A stretch of DNA of 64,000 nt from Amyelois transitella (GCF_032362555.1 NC_083532.1:3051001-3115000), one strand, 5' to 3'. Numbered from the stretch's first letter, positions 50,216 through 62,534 are shown. Program-made: numbers and translations. Notes: a model not told the origin generated them from the letters alone.

Positions 50216-50520
50216 TTGTAGTATGGCATTTCTATTTTCTCATATTATTTCAATTTAACATCTATACTGAATGACACGGCGTACTGATCAAGGCTTGACG
50301 CATATTACTCGAATGTCATTTTCACTATGTTTGAAGTATAGGTACTCATATGTCAGGTCGTCATCGTTATCAGAATATTTATTAAGTTTATTCTGCTAAG
50401 AACGACATATCGTTTACAGAATAATTTTTCATTTTTTTTTTCTTTTGCTGAAAAACGACATTTTTAATTCTGTGATTGTAACTTAATGCTTCGTTACTTC
50501 TGTTACGATCCACTTTCCAC
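50216..50520. other. No recognised feature
   Basis: About 300 bp of AT-rich sequence. Confidence 0.35.
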
Positions 50521-50522
50521 CT

Positions 50523-50680
50523 GCCGTAGTAAGCTGTCACTATTTGAATCTCAATTTTATCAGTGCCTACCTAAGCCAAACAGGCTGAACGTAGTCTATC
50601 AGTCGAGACTGTTGGCTCTGTCTACCCGGCAAGGGATATAGACGTGACCATATGTATGTATACGCATGTATGTATATTAA
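50523..50680 (+). mobile_element. SINE-1 tail half
   Basis: From gctgtcactatttgaatctc to a mixed ATGT tail. Confidence 0.75.
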
Positions 50681-50754
50681 CAAAATGCGAGAAAAATCGC
50701 GAGCAATGACTAGTTATATACGATTGATATTTCCGATTCCCTTTGACTCGGTAA

Positions 50755-50800
50755 TCCGGGGGAATCGATGAATAATCCATCGATTCTATGAATCGATTGC
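50755..50800. repeat. ATCGAT-rich inverted repeat
   Basis: gaatcgatg (50762-50770) and catcgattc (50778-50786) form a 9-bp perfect stem with a 7-nt loop; gaatcgattg follows, giving three ATCGAT cores in 40 bp. Confidence 0.65.
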
Positions 50801-50909
50801 GCGGTAGGTCGCGATGTATTATTAGATTAAGTATTACGTATTAATTGCAGTATTTCCGATTCTGGAATGGGTCAGTGATCGTTTGCAATTATAGAATGAT
50901 TAGAGGAAT

Positions 50910-51250
50910 AGTTGATAGACTGTGGGCTCTGTCTACCCCACAAGGGATATAGACGTGACCATATGTTTGTATAGAGGAATAGTTTATCCATGCATACATA
51001 TAATCACATCTATATCCCATACGGGGTAGACAGAGCCAACAGTCTTGAAAAGACTGACAGGCCACGTTCAGCTGCTTTGGCTTAATGATAGAATGGATAT
51101 TCAAATAGTGACAGGTTGCTAGCCCATCGCCTAAAAAAAAAAGATTCGCATGTTTACAAGCCTATCCCTTAGTCGCCTTTTACGACATCCATGGGAAAGA
51201 GATGGAGTGGTCCTATTCTTTTTGTATTGGTGCCGGGAACCACACGGCAC
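50910..51250. mobile_element. SINE-1 tail (forward) and full SINE-1 (reversed)
   Basis: 50910-50975 is a forward tail. 50988-51250 is a complete reversed copy ending ccgggaaccacacggcac. Confidence 0.85.
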
Positions 51251-51454
51251 ACGTAATCCATGGTACCTATGTTAATTCGTTGTTATATTAATCCTTCTTA
51301 TGTCCTTCTTCTTATTCCACACTATATTTATACAAAATATCATACAAGTAGTAAACAAACAAACTTCCACATTTATATACTTAATAAATTCGCAGTGTGG
51401 AAATTTGTTAAACATAGATTTTGTTTTCGTGTTAAACCAAAGTAACAACTTACA

Positions 51455-51714
51455 TGCAAACATACATATGGTCACATCTATGTCCATTGCGGGGTAGACA
51501 GAGCCAACAGTCTTTAAATGTCGGGTAGGCCACGTTCAGCTGTTTGGCTTGATTATGGAATTGAGATTCAATTAGTGACAGGTTGCTAGCCCATCGCCTA
51601 AAGGAAGAATTTTAAGTTTATCAGTCTATCCCTTAATCGCCTTTTACGACATCCACGGGAAAGAGAAGGAGTGTTCGTATTCTTTTCCTTATTGGTACCG
51701 GGAACCACACGGCA
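51455..51714 (-). mobile_element. SINE-1, full length
   Basis: Reversed; head ccgggaaccacacggcac, several body substitutions. Confidence 0.87.
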
Positions 51715-51897
51715 CCATTCCATTTATAATATTAGTGTATTTGGATTTTAAATTGACTTAAATAAAATAAAAAATTAAATGGCATAGCATCGTAAATTAT
51801 AAGGGGTGGGGCTAACGCGTTAGAGGCGGATCGTCGACTTAGTCTTAATCTCTATTTCCATTATGAAAACGCATTTAATTCTACTATCCGAGTGGTA

Positions 51898-51990
51898 GAA
51901 AATACTCCTTGCGGCGTAGACAGAGCCAACAGTCTCGGCAAGTCTGAAAGGCCGCGTTCAGATGGCCTAATGATGGAATTCGTCCATCGC
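51898..51990 (-). mobile_element. SINE-1 tail fragment
   Basis: cttgcggcgtagacagagcc to aatgatggaattcg; the rest is deleted. Confidence 0.65.
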
Positions 51991-52046
51991 CAATCACCTA
52001 CGCGAGGAATTATTATGTTAAAAGTGTTAATTATAAGTTCTTGTTT

Positions 52047-52303
52047 GCCGTGTGGTTCCCGGCACCAATACAATAAAGAATAGGACCACTCCATCTATTT
52101 CCCATGGATGTCGTAAAAGGCGACTAAGGCATAGGCTTACAAACTTGGGATTCTTTTTTGGGCGATGGGCTAGCAACCTGTCACTATTTGAATCTCAATT
52201 CTATCGTTAAGCCAAATAGCTGAACGTGGCCATTCAGTCTTTTCAAGATGGCTGGCTCTGTCTACCCCGCAAGGGATATAGACGCGACCATATGTAATGT
52301 ATA
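52047..52303 (+). mobile_element. SINE-1, full length
   Basis: Near-consensus head to gacgcgaccatatgtaatg. Confidence 0.9.
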
Positions 52304-52539
52304 AGTTCTTTTTCTTCAGGAAAATCTGAACTTATAGGAATATCGACTTCCGCGCATCTTAATCAACTTAATACGAAAGCTTTTAAATCAATGTAGAAAG
52401 CTAACTAATTGACATACAGACAGACAAACATGTATTATCTATTCAACGCGCGGGGGCAGGAGTTGGGAACTATTATTAGGCGGATTGTTTTTACCTACTT
52501 ACGTAAATGAGGAGTTCTTTAAATGTATACAATACATAC

Positions 52540-52830
52540 ATAGGGATTGAAGACTGAAAGGCCACGTTCAGCTGTTTGGCTTTGTGATGGAATTGATGGA
52601 TTCAAATAGTGACATGTTTATAAGCATACCCCTTAGTCGCCTTTTACGACATCCATGCGAAAGATATAGAGTGGATCTTTACACTTATTTATATTCTTAA
52701 GTACTAGAACTCACACGGCACATGAGTACCATGATCTAATATGAGTAAGGTTCCTGCAAAGGTTTCGGAGGTCAGACGGTAGTCGCTTTCGTGTAAAAAC
52801 CTGACTCGCCCAATCCAGGATCATGTTCCA
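52540..52830. mobile_element. Degraded SINE-1 (reversed) and SINE-2 fragment
   Basis: 52550-52722 is a SINE-1 lacking the tail and part of the body. 52745-52830 (cggaggtcagacggtagtcg, ctttcgtgtaaaaacctgac) is SINE-2 body. Confidence 0.6.
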
Positions 52831-52927
52831 AAGTTGCTGTCTCCTCCCCAGAGAGGTGATGATGAAATCTGGATGCAATGAGGAAGAAGAAAAGAGACGT
52901 AGTGACTCAAATCGAGGTCACAGAAAA

Positions 52928-53080
52928 TACATACATACATACATAAAATCACGCCTCTTTCCCGGAGGAGCAGGCAGAGACTACTCTTTCCACTTGCCAC
53001 GATCTCTGCATACTTCCTTCGCTTCATCCACATTCATTACTCTCTTCATGCAAGCTCGGCGGTTTCGGGTACTTTTGTCA
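52928..53080 (-). mobile_element. RTE LINE, 5'-truncated
   Basis: Reversed (ATGT)n tail and ~130 bp of the ORF 3' end, ending at ggtttcgggtacttttgtca; cagaaaa(a/t)t flanks both sides. Confidence 0.85.
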
Positions 53081-53339
53081 CAGAAAAATTATTAAAATTT
53101 TTTTCGTGGCTCCCAAAATCTGATATTTCGTGGCCATACTGTAACAAATTGTTTATTGCCTTAGAGAAGACGTAAAGGTTAAGCTAGGGCTCATTGGTCA
53201 CCCCTTTAGTGAGGAAGTTTATAAAGGGTTGGGGGAGTACATCACTACGCATGTATAAATTACTCGTGATACGTACAATTCTTGGATATCTCTAGGGGAA
53301 TAAAATAAAAAAAAAATTCAAAAAAAAAATTACGACGGG

Positions 53340-53525
53340 TAGGTATTCTAGCTTATACGCTAATAAACTTGTGATTCTTCTTTTAGGCGACGGGCTAGCA
53401 ACCTGTCACTACTTGAATCTCAATTCTATCATTAAGCCAAACAGCCGAACGTGGCCTATCATTTTTTCGAAACCGTTGGCTCCGTCTACACCGCAAGGGA
53501 TATAGACGTGATTGTATGTGTTTAG
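53340..53525 (+). mobile_element. SINE-1, head-truncated
   Basis: From cgctaataaacttgtgattc to the tail gacgtgattgtatgtg. Confidence 0.8.
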
Positions 53526-53794
53526 TATATCTTCTGGTTGTATCTGATTCTCTAGCAATATCATAAACATAAAAGTATTTACGTCACACTTTCATTATCT
53601 TAAAAGTAAAATTTACAAAGTGTTTTAAAGGGAATGTTTCCTTCGTTGAAAACACAAAATTGTTAACATCGTAATTTATGGGGCCATTTTGTTTTGTTTA
53701 ATATTGTTATTGTGTACAAACTGTCGATTGTTGTAAATCTGTGTTTCTCAAAGCGTAAGATGCATTTAGCAGGTAAGTAGGTATTACCTAGGTA
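53526..53794. other. No recognised feature
   Basis: Short AT-rich spacer between elements. Confidence 0.35.
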
Positions 53795-54020
53795 TTTCCC
53801 TAGGTAGGGAAGACCTAGACGAACGTATCTTGGTCAAATTAAGGACGTCCTGGTAAAGGGTCAGGTCAAAAGTACCCGAAACCGCCGAGCTTGCATGAAG
53901 AGAGTTATGAATGTGGATGAAGCGAAGGAAATATGCAGAGATCGTGGCAAGTGGAAAGAGGTAGTCTCTGCCTACCCCTCCGGGAAAGAGGCGTGATTTT
54001 ATGTATGTATGTATGTATAT
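53795..54020 (+). mobile_element. RTE LINE, 5'-truncated
   Basis: Begins agggaagacctagacgaacg, nearly identical to 42390-42600 of the intact copy; an ATGT tail is present. Confidence 0.88.
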
Positions 54021-54084
54021 TATTAACCAACTCTTACCCTCAGCTCCGTCTGCGTAAATTAAACGGCGTCTACAAAAAACATAT

Positions 54085-54346
54085 ACATACATATACATAT
54101 AATCACATCTATATCCCTTGCGGGGTAGACAGAGCCAACAGTCCTGAGCGGACTGATAGGCCACGTTCAGCTATTAGGCTTTAAGATAGAATTGAGATTC
54201 GAATAGTGACAAGTTGCTAGCCTATCGCCTAAAAAAAGAATTTCAAGTTTATAAGCCTATCCCTTAGTCGCCTTTTACGACGTCCATGCGAAAGAGTTGG
54301 AGTGGTCCTATTCTTTTCTCTATTAGTGCCGGAAACCACACGGCAC
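54085..54346 (-). mobile_element. SINE-1, full length
   Basis: Reversed; ends gtgccggaaaccacacggca. Confidence 0.88.
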
Positions 54347-54839
54347 TACAAAATATTAGGGTTTGAGAATAAATCCTACAGGAACCATGATTTAAACCGG
54401 GATGAAAGATACCTCATGTCATTCTCCAGACTCTTAATTATCTATACGTGGTATTTCAAGCAGATACATTCAGTAGATAACACGTGAAGGGGTAACAGAC
54501 AACATACAAACTCACTTTCGTATCTATAATATTAGCTGGGATGTAAATCCCTCTATTTATTCATTTAGCTTCGTAAACAATAAAGTTTGAGAACCACTGT
54601 TTAAAACAATGCGACATCTCAGAATGTTTAATAAAGAAAACGAAATTATCTATACAGTCTCATTGTTGGCTTCTACAGAAATATGTTAACATCGCAATTT
54701 TGAATCGGCTTTTTCTATTATTATTTTTAACTAGCGAATATTAAAGTATTCGCTAGTTTTTGCGTGCCTCGTGAAATGTATTGTTGAAAATACTCACTCA
54801 ACACTCTCACTTTTATTGTTGCGTAGTAATAAAGCCCGC
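54347..54839. other. Repeat remnant and unassigned sequence
   Basis: 54480-54550 resembles the end of a dispersed repeat (tacaaactcactttcgtatc, tataatattag). A palindromic taactagcgaatattaaagt, attcgctagtttt lies at about 54730. Confidence 0.4.
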
Positions 54840-55110
54840 GTGCCGTGTGGTTCCCGGCACCAATACAAAAAAGAATAGGACCCCTCCATCTGTTTCCCAT
54901 GGATGTCGTAAAGGCGACTAAGGGATAGGCTTACAAACTTGAGATTATTTTTTTAGGCGATGGGCTAGCAACCTGTCACTATTCGAATCTCAATTCTATT
55001 TTAAAGCCAAATAGCTGAACGTGGTCTATCAGTCCGCTCAAGACTGTTGGCTCTGTCTACCCCGCAAGGGATATAGACGTGATTATATACATATATGTAT
55101 GTATGTATGT
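54840..55110 (+). mobile_element. SINE-1, full length
   Basis: Complete hairpin, near consensus, with a long ATGT tail. Confidence 0.9.
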
Positions 55111-55114
55111 GTAA

Positions 55115-55465
55115 AGCCCGCGGTTTCGTCTGCGTATAGCGAATCCCGTGAATTTGTACCCGTACCAATTACTGGACTGGTACAAATTTCGGCAATGAGT
55201 CAGCCACATCACAACAAATTAATTATAAATGCGAAAGTAAGTTTGTTTGTTTGTTGTCTCTTCACGCGTTATCTACTGAACCCAGCTTCTTGAAATTACG
55301 CTTTTGTATATTTGTGTCTGGAGAACTATTCATCCCGGTAAAAACAATAGTTCTTGTGGAATTTGCGAAACCATGTATTCTTTTGTAGGTGGCGTAAAAT
55401 TAGTTTGCTTTTTATAAATAGCGCTAAATTCGCGCGGGCGAAAGCTGCCAGCAGAAGCTGGTTTT
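55115..55465 (+). repeat. Dispersed GC-ended repeat
   Basis: Starts aaagcccgcggtttcgtctg, includes aatgcgaaagtaagtttgtt and ends gaaagctgccagcagaagct; unclassified non-coding TE. Confidence 0.5.
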
Positions 55466-55628
55466 GTATAAACTCTTATTACTAAGTGACTGACAGTCTT
55501 AAATGCTGGGTTAGAATGGTTTTAAGATATTCTTAATTATGTTTTTCGCTAATATCAAGAGAACTAATGTGTTCACCGGAATGAAACCCTATAAGGTATC
55601 TTTTTCCAGACTCTTTTTTATACATACA

Positions 55629-56705
55629 CTAACTGACCCGCGCAACTTCGTTTGCGTGTATCCCGCTACTTCGACAAATACAGTCAACGCACCAAAACAT
55701 ATTGGATACTAATTTTCAATTCACAATAACTTCTCTTTCCCTTAACCGCGTTTAAAATATTAAAATGATTTTTGGTTTCTGTGACTCTTCTTTGATCGCC
55801 CCCCCTATCAGTTTTTGGAAAAAATATTTAAGTAATGTACAGATTTTTTTTTGTCTTATATGTATAGATCAAAGTCGTAGTACCTACTTTTTAATATTAT
55901 TTATTTTTTATGTACCGTTTTTTTATATTTTTTGTTTTTTTTTTATGTACTTACCTACTTTTGTTATATACATCTAACTATTATTTTCTTGCTGCCGCCG
56001 ACGCGCTATTTATAGGGACGCTGCCCCCGCCGCCGCGGCCGGCCCGTACCGTGCCGCAATACTAATATCGTGATATCTCCTAAACTATATGTCTAAATAA
56101 CACACTGTAAACTGCAAAAATAATCTAAATTAAATGCTCGTGATGATGAAGTTACTTATTTTGATAAGGATATATGTATTATTGGTTATATCACCAGTTA
56201 AACATCACCCAACGAATTAAATGTTTTTTTAATACAGAAAAGTAGTTTTTGTGACTTAAATAAAAAAGCTGGATATATGTCATCGCGGACTTTTTTGTAG
56301 AACTAATAAAGACCAATGTTTTTGCTATACATTGTTCTTACTTGTATCCAACGGTATAAGCGGCGCACGCACAAATGCAATCTTCAATTAGATTTTTTTT
56401 CTGACTTCTTGGACATAAATCGCTATAACTCAGCTAATATAGTTTCAATGTATTTCAATTATATATAAAAACCTGTCGGAGAAAATACTCTTTCTATTAG
56501 TGAAAACCGCATCAAAATCCGTTGCGTAGTTTTAAAGTTTTATGCATACGAAGGGACTACAGACAAAATGGGCGACTTTGTTTTATACTATGTAGTGATA
56601 CGTGATATTTCAAGAAGATTAATTTCGTTGTAGCCCGTGAAGAGTTAACAAACTAACAAATAAAATTAAACTTACTTTCGGACTTATAATATTAGTCGGA
56701 TTTAT
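55629..56705 (+). repeat. ~1-kb repeat with GC-rich TATA core, copy 1
   Basis: Starts actaactgacccgcgcaact and ends acttataatattagtcgg. It contains ctatttatagggacgctgcc and a run of CCG/GCC units (about 55993-56058). A second copy at 62758-63612 is nearly identical but lacks ~120 bp before the GC core and the last ~95 bp. No ORF. Related GC-rich TATA DNA is at 59690-59760. Confidence 0.75.
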
Positions 56706-56711
56706 TCCGAA

Positions 56712-56943
56712 TTCATATTTTTTAATGTAGACAATGTGCATTCGTCCACGATTTAGATTTAAGAGATCTATATTTTGTAACGTCCGATGAAAATGCTGCA
56801 GTGTAGTTTGTTCCGCCGCTTCTTCTACACATGCGCGGTTTGGAAGCGGCAGTAGTTATAATTAGATTTAAGTTATGTGACGTCAATAAGTGACAACTTG
56901 TATCCAATTTTGAAAATAAATCTATTCTAATTCTATGGTAAGT
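56712..56943 (+). mobile_element. ATTCT-tailed LINE 3' fragment
   Basis: Forward copy: ttttttaatgtagacaatgt to ttgaaaataaatctattcta. Confidence 0.7.
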
Positions 56944-57217
56944 ACAAAGTTTTAATGTAAAAATTACTTTGTACGAAACTAAAAACTATTAACTAAAAAT
57001 CTCATTTTCATCTTTTTCGCTTTGTCACAAAACCTAACCTCTCAAAATGACAATACCATAAAAGATGGGATATCAGAGCGCAAACGGTTTCTAATATTTT
57101 CCTTACAAAGATTATGATTGATCGGAGTCGTTGACGGGATGTTACGCTGCTAATGGCGTAGGGATGGGAACATATCGATACAATTTATCGATATTAATAT
57201 ATTTTTACACATTTAGG
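56944..57217. other. Unassigned, with two TATCGATA motifs
   Basis: acatatcgataca and tttatcgatatt at about 57171-57200 are two DRE-like cores within 30 bp, in non-repeat sequence. Confidence 0.4.
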
Positions 57218-57492
57218 TGCCGTGTAGTTCCCGGCATATACATATAGTCACGTCTATATCCGTTACAGGGAAGACAGAGCCGAAAGTCTTGAAGAGACTG
57301 ATAGGCCACGTTCAGCTTTTTGGCTTGATGATAGAATTGAGTTTGCTACACTACACCGGTTGCTAGTCCATCGCCTAAGAGAAGAATCCCCAGTTTACAA
57401 GCCTGTCCCTTAGTCGCCTTTTACAACATCCATGGAAAAGACAAGGAGTGGTCCTATTCATTTTTTTTAATGGTCCCGGGAAATACACGACG
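57218..57492 (-). mobile_element. SINE-1, reversed, preceded by a forward head
   Basis: A 20-bp forward head (gtgccgtgtagttcccggca) abuts the tail of a reversed, diverged full copy. Confidence 0.78.
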
Positions 57493-57944
57493 CAAATGTA
57501 AACTTAATCAAAACGATTAATTCGTGTTTGTTTTAATTTTTGCGTTACATATTTCTGAGTATTTGTTTAAATATATTTATTTATTTCTTTTATTACATGA
57601 GAAAAAAACATGTCAGCAGTGGAATGAAGCCTATAGCCTTTTCAACCAAATACGGTGATTTGGACAGGGTTAATGATTGATTTATTTTATCGACATACCT
57701 ACTTTCCCAACACTACTAATGTAACGACCTCAAAGAAATTGGACAATCTTCATAAATACGCAATGACAGATCAATATTTTGGGGCATTGTATCGTGCCTA
57801 AACTTTTTCATAGAAATTTCTTTTCTCAAAAAAAACAGGAGTTTAAAAATATTTTTGGGCCAAACTCCTAATAATATGTTTTTGTTAGCCTTTTAGAAAC
57901 ATCACACCCCGCATTCAGCTAAAATTGAAGTATCTAGATCTATA
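57493..57944. other. No recognised feature
   Basis: AT-rich, no exon or repeat supported. Confidence 0.35.
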
Positions 57945-58178
57945 CATACCTATGGTCACGTTTATATCCCTTGTGGGGTAGACAGAGCCAACAGTCTTTA
58001 AAGACTGATCGGCCACTTTCAGCTATTGGGCTTAATGATAGAATTAAGATTCAAATAGTGACAAAAACAAAAGAAAGAATCTATGTAAAAAAAAGAATCC
58101 CAAGTTTGTAAGCCTATCACTTAGTCGCCTTTTACGACATCCATGATCCTACTTTATAATGCCGGGAACCACGGCATA
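57945..58178 (-). mobile_element. SINE-1, reversed
   Basis: Central deletion and small A-rich insertion; the head is reduced to gccgggaaccacggcat. Confidence 0.82.
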
Positions 58179-58960
58179 AGTTAACGTAATTTGAAGTCAG
58201 TTAGTACCTATATTTTTTTTATGTTACGCTACTATGTTATATATTCACTTGCCAACAAGATGAACACATCAATATATAACACTGGTTTGTCTATTAAAGA
58301 AATCGCGGTAATTTTTCGTCTGATAACATCATTTTTTTTTTTAAATAGTTTCCTTAACTTTAATTGCCGAATCGACAATTTCTTAATTAAGATCGTTAGC
58401 GACTCGATTTCAAGATAAACTATTCGAGATTCCCACGATACGATCAATCGAGATAAAGTGATTATCGATTGTAACTGTACATTTAGTTTAAAAGTGTTTT
58501 TGAGTGCCAAAAATGCTTATTTAAGAACTTTTCGCCAATTTATTAAGTTGAACATACATCTATATACATATAATAAAATTGTAGAAAAGTGCTGTCTGTA
58601 CATTGAAAATAAAAATAAAAAAAATAGCAGGGGTTGTTGTTATGTCGATGTCGAACCCAAAAACGTAATTAACTTTTTTTTTGTCTGTTTGTCGGTTTGT
58701 CGGTTTGTCTGTTTGTCGGTTTGTCTGTTTGTCTGTTCACGCTAATCTCAGAAACGGCTGAACCGAGTTGGATGCAATTTTCACGAATATATTGTGGTAT
58801 GCTTCAGTTATGCTTTAGTGTTTGTTTCATGTCAATCGGTTCATAAATAAAAAAGTTATGTCAAATTAAAGAATCACGTCGAACACTATTCTATGCTTAT
58901 ACATAGGCACCATTAATCTCCGCAACTATTTGACGGATTTGGTTGAAATTTTGTACCGAC
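58179..58960. other. Unassigned; contains a GTTTGTC tandem tract
   Basis: 58683-58739 is (GTTTGTCT/G)n, followed by gctaatctcagaaacggctg, a common phrase of insect dispersed repeats. The two overlapping ORFs at 58191-58510 are low-complexity and not supported. Confidence 0.4.
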
Positions 58961-59885
58961 ATATTTTAGAGCCTGGCGCAACATAAAGACTACTTTTTAC
59001 CGCGGGAAAACATCCGTTTCCCATGGGAATCGGTAGTATATTGTTTTTTAACGCCTGTTCCGGTCAACGAACGACGTCGATCATTGTTACTAGATAGGTA
59101 AATTACAATCATTAATAGAATATGTTATAGTTACTTATTACCTTGGAATTGACTGGATTACCATGGGAAAAAAATTAAAAGGGCTCATCTAAATTCTTTC
59201 TACTTAAGTTAGTTTAGGCTGATATCATAAACTATAAGAATAATTTACCGAGGGAAATCATAGTACTCCCATGGGAATGAAAAAACATTGTTCTTTTACG
59301 GCTGAAGGTAGTTTGTAAGCTGTTGAATTTTAAGAATAATGTCGAACAGATTCCTTCCAGTTTCCCGTGGGTCTGAGATGTTATCCCGCGGTAAAAAGTA
59401 ACATAAGTGTTGTTATTTCCAAGCCTAAACTAACTGTTTGCCAAATTTCATCCATATCTGTTCAGTAGTTTTTGCGAGAAAGACTAACAAATATGCGTCT
59501 ATACAAAGTTTCGCGTTTATATTATTAGTAAGAGTTAATTCTATTACGAATAACTACTTTTTTTCTCTGTTAGTAGAATTTACTGAAACTTTATAATAAT
59601 TGTTATTTATAATAAATATCTTTATAGAGAAGTTAAATAAAAATTATCGGTTTAGGAATCGCGGTTCAGCTTAGGATGGACGTTTGTCGGTTGCATACGA
59701 CGACTGCGCGCGCGGGTAGGTATATAAGCGCGCCGAGAACCGTGCCGCGCCATTAAAGTAGGTTTTTTAGCTACCCAAAATGACTGTGATTATGATCCAA
59801 AATAAAAATAAGTATATATTTAAAAAAAAACGCTGCTCATAGTCACTATTCCACGCGAACGAAGTCGCGGGCACAGCTAGTTTAT
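58961..59885. repeat. Dispersed repeat ends and a GC-rich TATA patch
   Basis: 58990-59530 has the layout of the dispersed GC-ended repeats (accgcgggaaaacatccg, caaatttcatccatatctgt, cgcgtttatattattag). 59690-59760 is GC-rich with tataagcgcgccgagaac. 59845-59882 is another repeat end. Confidence 0.45.
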
Positions 59886-60137
59886 AAATATAATCATTTC
59901 TATATCCCTTGCGGGGTAGACAGAGCCAATAGTCTTGAAAAGACTGATAGGCAACTTTGAGCTATTTGACTTATTGATAGAATTGAGATTCAAATAGTGA
60001 CAGGTTGCTAGCCCGTCGCCTAAAAGAAGAATCTCAAATTTATAAGCCTATCCCTTAGTCGCCTTTAACAACATCCATGGGATCGAGATGGAGTGGTCCT
60101 TTTCTTTTTTTTATTGGTGCCGGGAACCACACGGCAC
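59886..60137 (-). mobile_element. SINE-1, full length
   Basis: Reversed, near consensus, head complete at ccgggaaccacacggcac. Confidence 0.9.
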
Positions 60138-60186
60138 AACTTATTAAGTTGAAATACTTATTATAGTAACTGTTAAGTTGTTAACG

Positions 60187-60378
60187 TATCTTGATCAAAT
60201 TAAGGACGTCCTGGTAAAGGGTCAGGTCAAAAGTACCCGAAACCGTCGAGCCTGCATGAAGAGAGTTATGAACGTGGATGAAGCGAAGGAAATATGCAGA
60301 GATCGTGGCAAGTGGAAAGAGGTAGTCTCTGCCTACCCCTCCGGGAAAGAGGCGTGATTTTATGTATGTATGTATGTT
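60187..60378 (+). mobile_element. RTE LINE, 5'-truncated
   Basis: From acgtatcttgatcaaattaa to the ATGT tail, nearly identical to the intact element. gttaagttg flanks both sides (about 60172 and 60376), a likely target duplication. Confidence 0.88.
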
Positions 60379-60419
60379 AAGTTGTGGTCGAATGGATGGG
60401 TGGTTGGTGGTGGTGACTC

Positions 60420-60705
60420 TGGATTTGGAGTGAGTCAGTTTTTTATACGAAGCGACTCCCATCTGACCTTCTTGCAGGTAAATCTAACTCGCATTGGGTC
60501 CATGGTTATACATCCAGTTGCCTGAATGTGCAGGTTTCCTCACGATGTTTTCCCTCACCTTAATAGCATCGGTTGGTATTCAAACTAATGTATAACTTTG
60601 AAAAGAGTCATTATGGCCGAGGTGGGATTTGAATCTTTGCCTTTCTGCGCATCACACATTTTAACTGGGCACCTTACCAACTAGACCACAGACGCTCTTT
60701 TAAAA
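60420..60705 (-). mobile_element. SINE-2 (tRNA-headed), full copy
   Basis: The reverse strand starts gcgtctgtggtctagttggt (box A) and has gattcaaatcccacctcggc (box B). The body runs ttgaataccaaccgatgcta, ggaaaacatcgtgaggaaac and gatgggagtcgcttcgtata. A forward copy lies at 61948-62190. Confidence 0.8.
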
Positions 60706-60724
60706 AAAATAATCAGTATTTACA

Positions 60725-60955
60725 AACATACATATAACCACGTCTATATCCTTTGCGGAGTAGACAGAGCCAACAGTCTTGAAAAGTCCGTTCAGCTGCA
60801 CCGCTTTATAATATAATTGAGATTGGAATAGTAACATAGGTTGCTAGCCAATCGGCTTCAAGATGAATCCCAAGTTATATTATATTATCTATCCCTTAGT
60901 CGCTTCTTACGACATCTACGGGAAAGAGACGGAGTGGTCCTATTCTTTACTGTCG
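60725..60955 (-). mobile_element. SINE-1, reversed, diverged
   Basis: Complete tail and body; the head is lost after gtggtcctattcttta. Confidence 0.8.
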
Positions 60956-61394
60956 GAACACAGTAATGTCATCAACAATGGCATAACTTTCTATTTGACA
61001 AAAGAAAGGTTTCGTGTACAAAACATGGTAAAAGACTGTTTGTTTATTGCTCAATACCGTAGTAACTAAATGGAATTTCTTAATAGGCCGTTTATGATGT
61101 TTCAGCCCTTTTTGGAAACTGATGCAAAAAGTGGGGTGTCCAATATTTTGTATTGTTTTTTCATTTGGAAGTAAAAGATTTGAATTCATAAATAGAATGA
61201 CAAGGGGAACCACGCAGCGACGCACGCGCTTAAAACAAATAATAATCACGAATATTCCCGTTCTAGTGGTAAGTTTTTGACTTGAGGAGGTGGAGGAAAT
61301 TTCTAAAACCTCCTAGGTGTAAAAAACACTTTCTTGAAAACGGCATCAAAATCGGTTAAACGAAACGATATTCGTATATAATAAATACATAGAT
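60956..61394. other. No recognised feature
   Basis: The ORFs at 60947-61249 are not supported by any motif. 61300-61375 contains gaaaacggcatcaaaatcgg, a phrase typical of dispersed repeats. Confidence 0.35.
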
Positions 61395-61562
61395 GAAATC
61401 ACGTCTATATCCCTTGCGGGGTAGACAGGGCCAATAGGACAGGTTGCTAGCCCATCGCCTATATTTGTCCTGTATATATAAGTATGAATACATATAAACA
61501 GGACAAACAGAGATTATGGACTACGGGCTCTGTCCGCCCTGTAAGGAACTAAGACGTGTTTT
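61395..61562. mobile_element. SINE-1 tail pieces, inverted
   Basis: A reversed tail with a large internal deletion (61395-61462) and a forward tail (61518-61560). Confidence 0.6.
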
Positions 61563-61947
61563 ATATTTATATTATACCTCTTAATCCCTTACAGCGTAGT
61601 ATATATGTACTTCTTTTCATATATATTCTTGCCGTAAAATTAATTAAATCTCACTCTTTCTATCATCTAACTAAAGAATATTGTGTTTAAGTCAACATAC
61701 CTACCGGGTATTCTAAAAGCGAAAAATATATAACACGACAAATTTTTAACTCCATAGGTTAAAAAAAACAAAGTATGTAATTGTATTGTCCTTTCTACAA
61801 AATAATAGAAGAAATGTTATTTTAACTCTCTGAAGAGGTAATAGTTTTAAACTAATACAATTGTAAAAAGGTTTGTCGGCTCGTTCAAACAAATTAACGG
61901 GTTTTACTTAAAAAAGATAATAACAATATTATATTATTATAACTCAA
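61563..61947. other. No recognised feature
   Basis: AT-rich spacer. Confidence 0.35.
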
Positions 61948-62165
61948 GTGCGAGGGTGGTCGAATTGGTAAGGTTAAAATGCGGGATGCACGTAAAAGTC
62001 ACAGGTTTAAATCCCACATCGGCCATTACCAATGATTATTTTCGAAGCTTTGCACTTACATTAGTTTGAAAACTAACCGATGCTCTTACGGTGAAGAAAA
62101 CCTGCATATTCAAGAAACTGGACGTGTAACCATGATCGTAACAAATAACCTTTCACCTTAAAGTA
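61948..62165 (+). mobile_element. SINE-2, forward copy
   Basis: Head gtgcgagggtggtcgaattg, box B caggtttaaatcccacatcg, body ctaaccgatgctcttacggt; the right part is truncated. Confidence 0.75.
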
Positions 62166-62186
62166 AATTTATATAAAAAATAAAAT

Positions 62187-62405
62187 TCCGTATGGTTTCC
62201 AGCACTTAAGAGTAGGACCGCTCCATATCTTACCAATTGATGTCGTAAAAGGCGACTAAGGAAAGGCTTTTTAAGCTTGATATTGTTCTTGTATGCGATC
62301 ACAATTCCATCAGTGATCTTGACAGCTGAATGTGGACCTTCAGTATTTTACAGACTGTTGGCTCTGTCTACTCGTAAGGGATATAGACGTGACTATATGT
62401 ATTTA
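62187..62405 (+). mobile_element. SINE-1, diverged
   Basis: Head ttccgtatggtttccagcac, internal deletions, tail gacgtgactatatgtattta. Confidence 0.75.
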
Positions 62406-62534
62406 TGTAAAAAAATTGGTAACTTATAACGTTTCAAAACATTGAATTGTTGCCTTTTTCTTCATGATGAAATGTCAACGCATTGTTTTTTAACCTACGA
62501 TAACAAGAAAGGGTGTAACTAGCTGGTTTTAAGG

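Noticed and set aside
58191..58510. Overlapping ORFs on both strands (75 and 92 aa).
   Set aside because: Low-complexity, AT-driven reading frames without motif or splice support.
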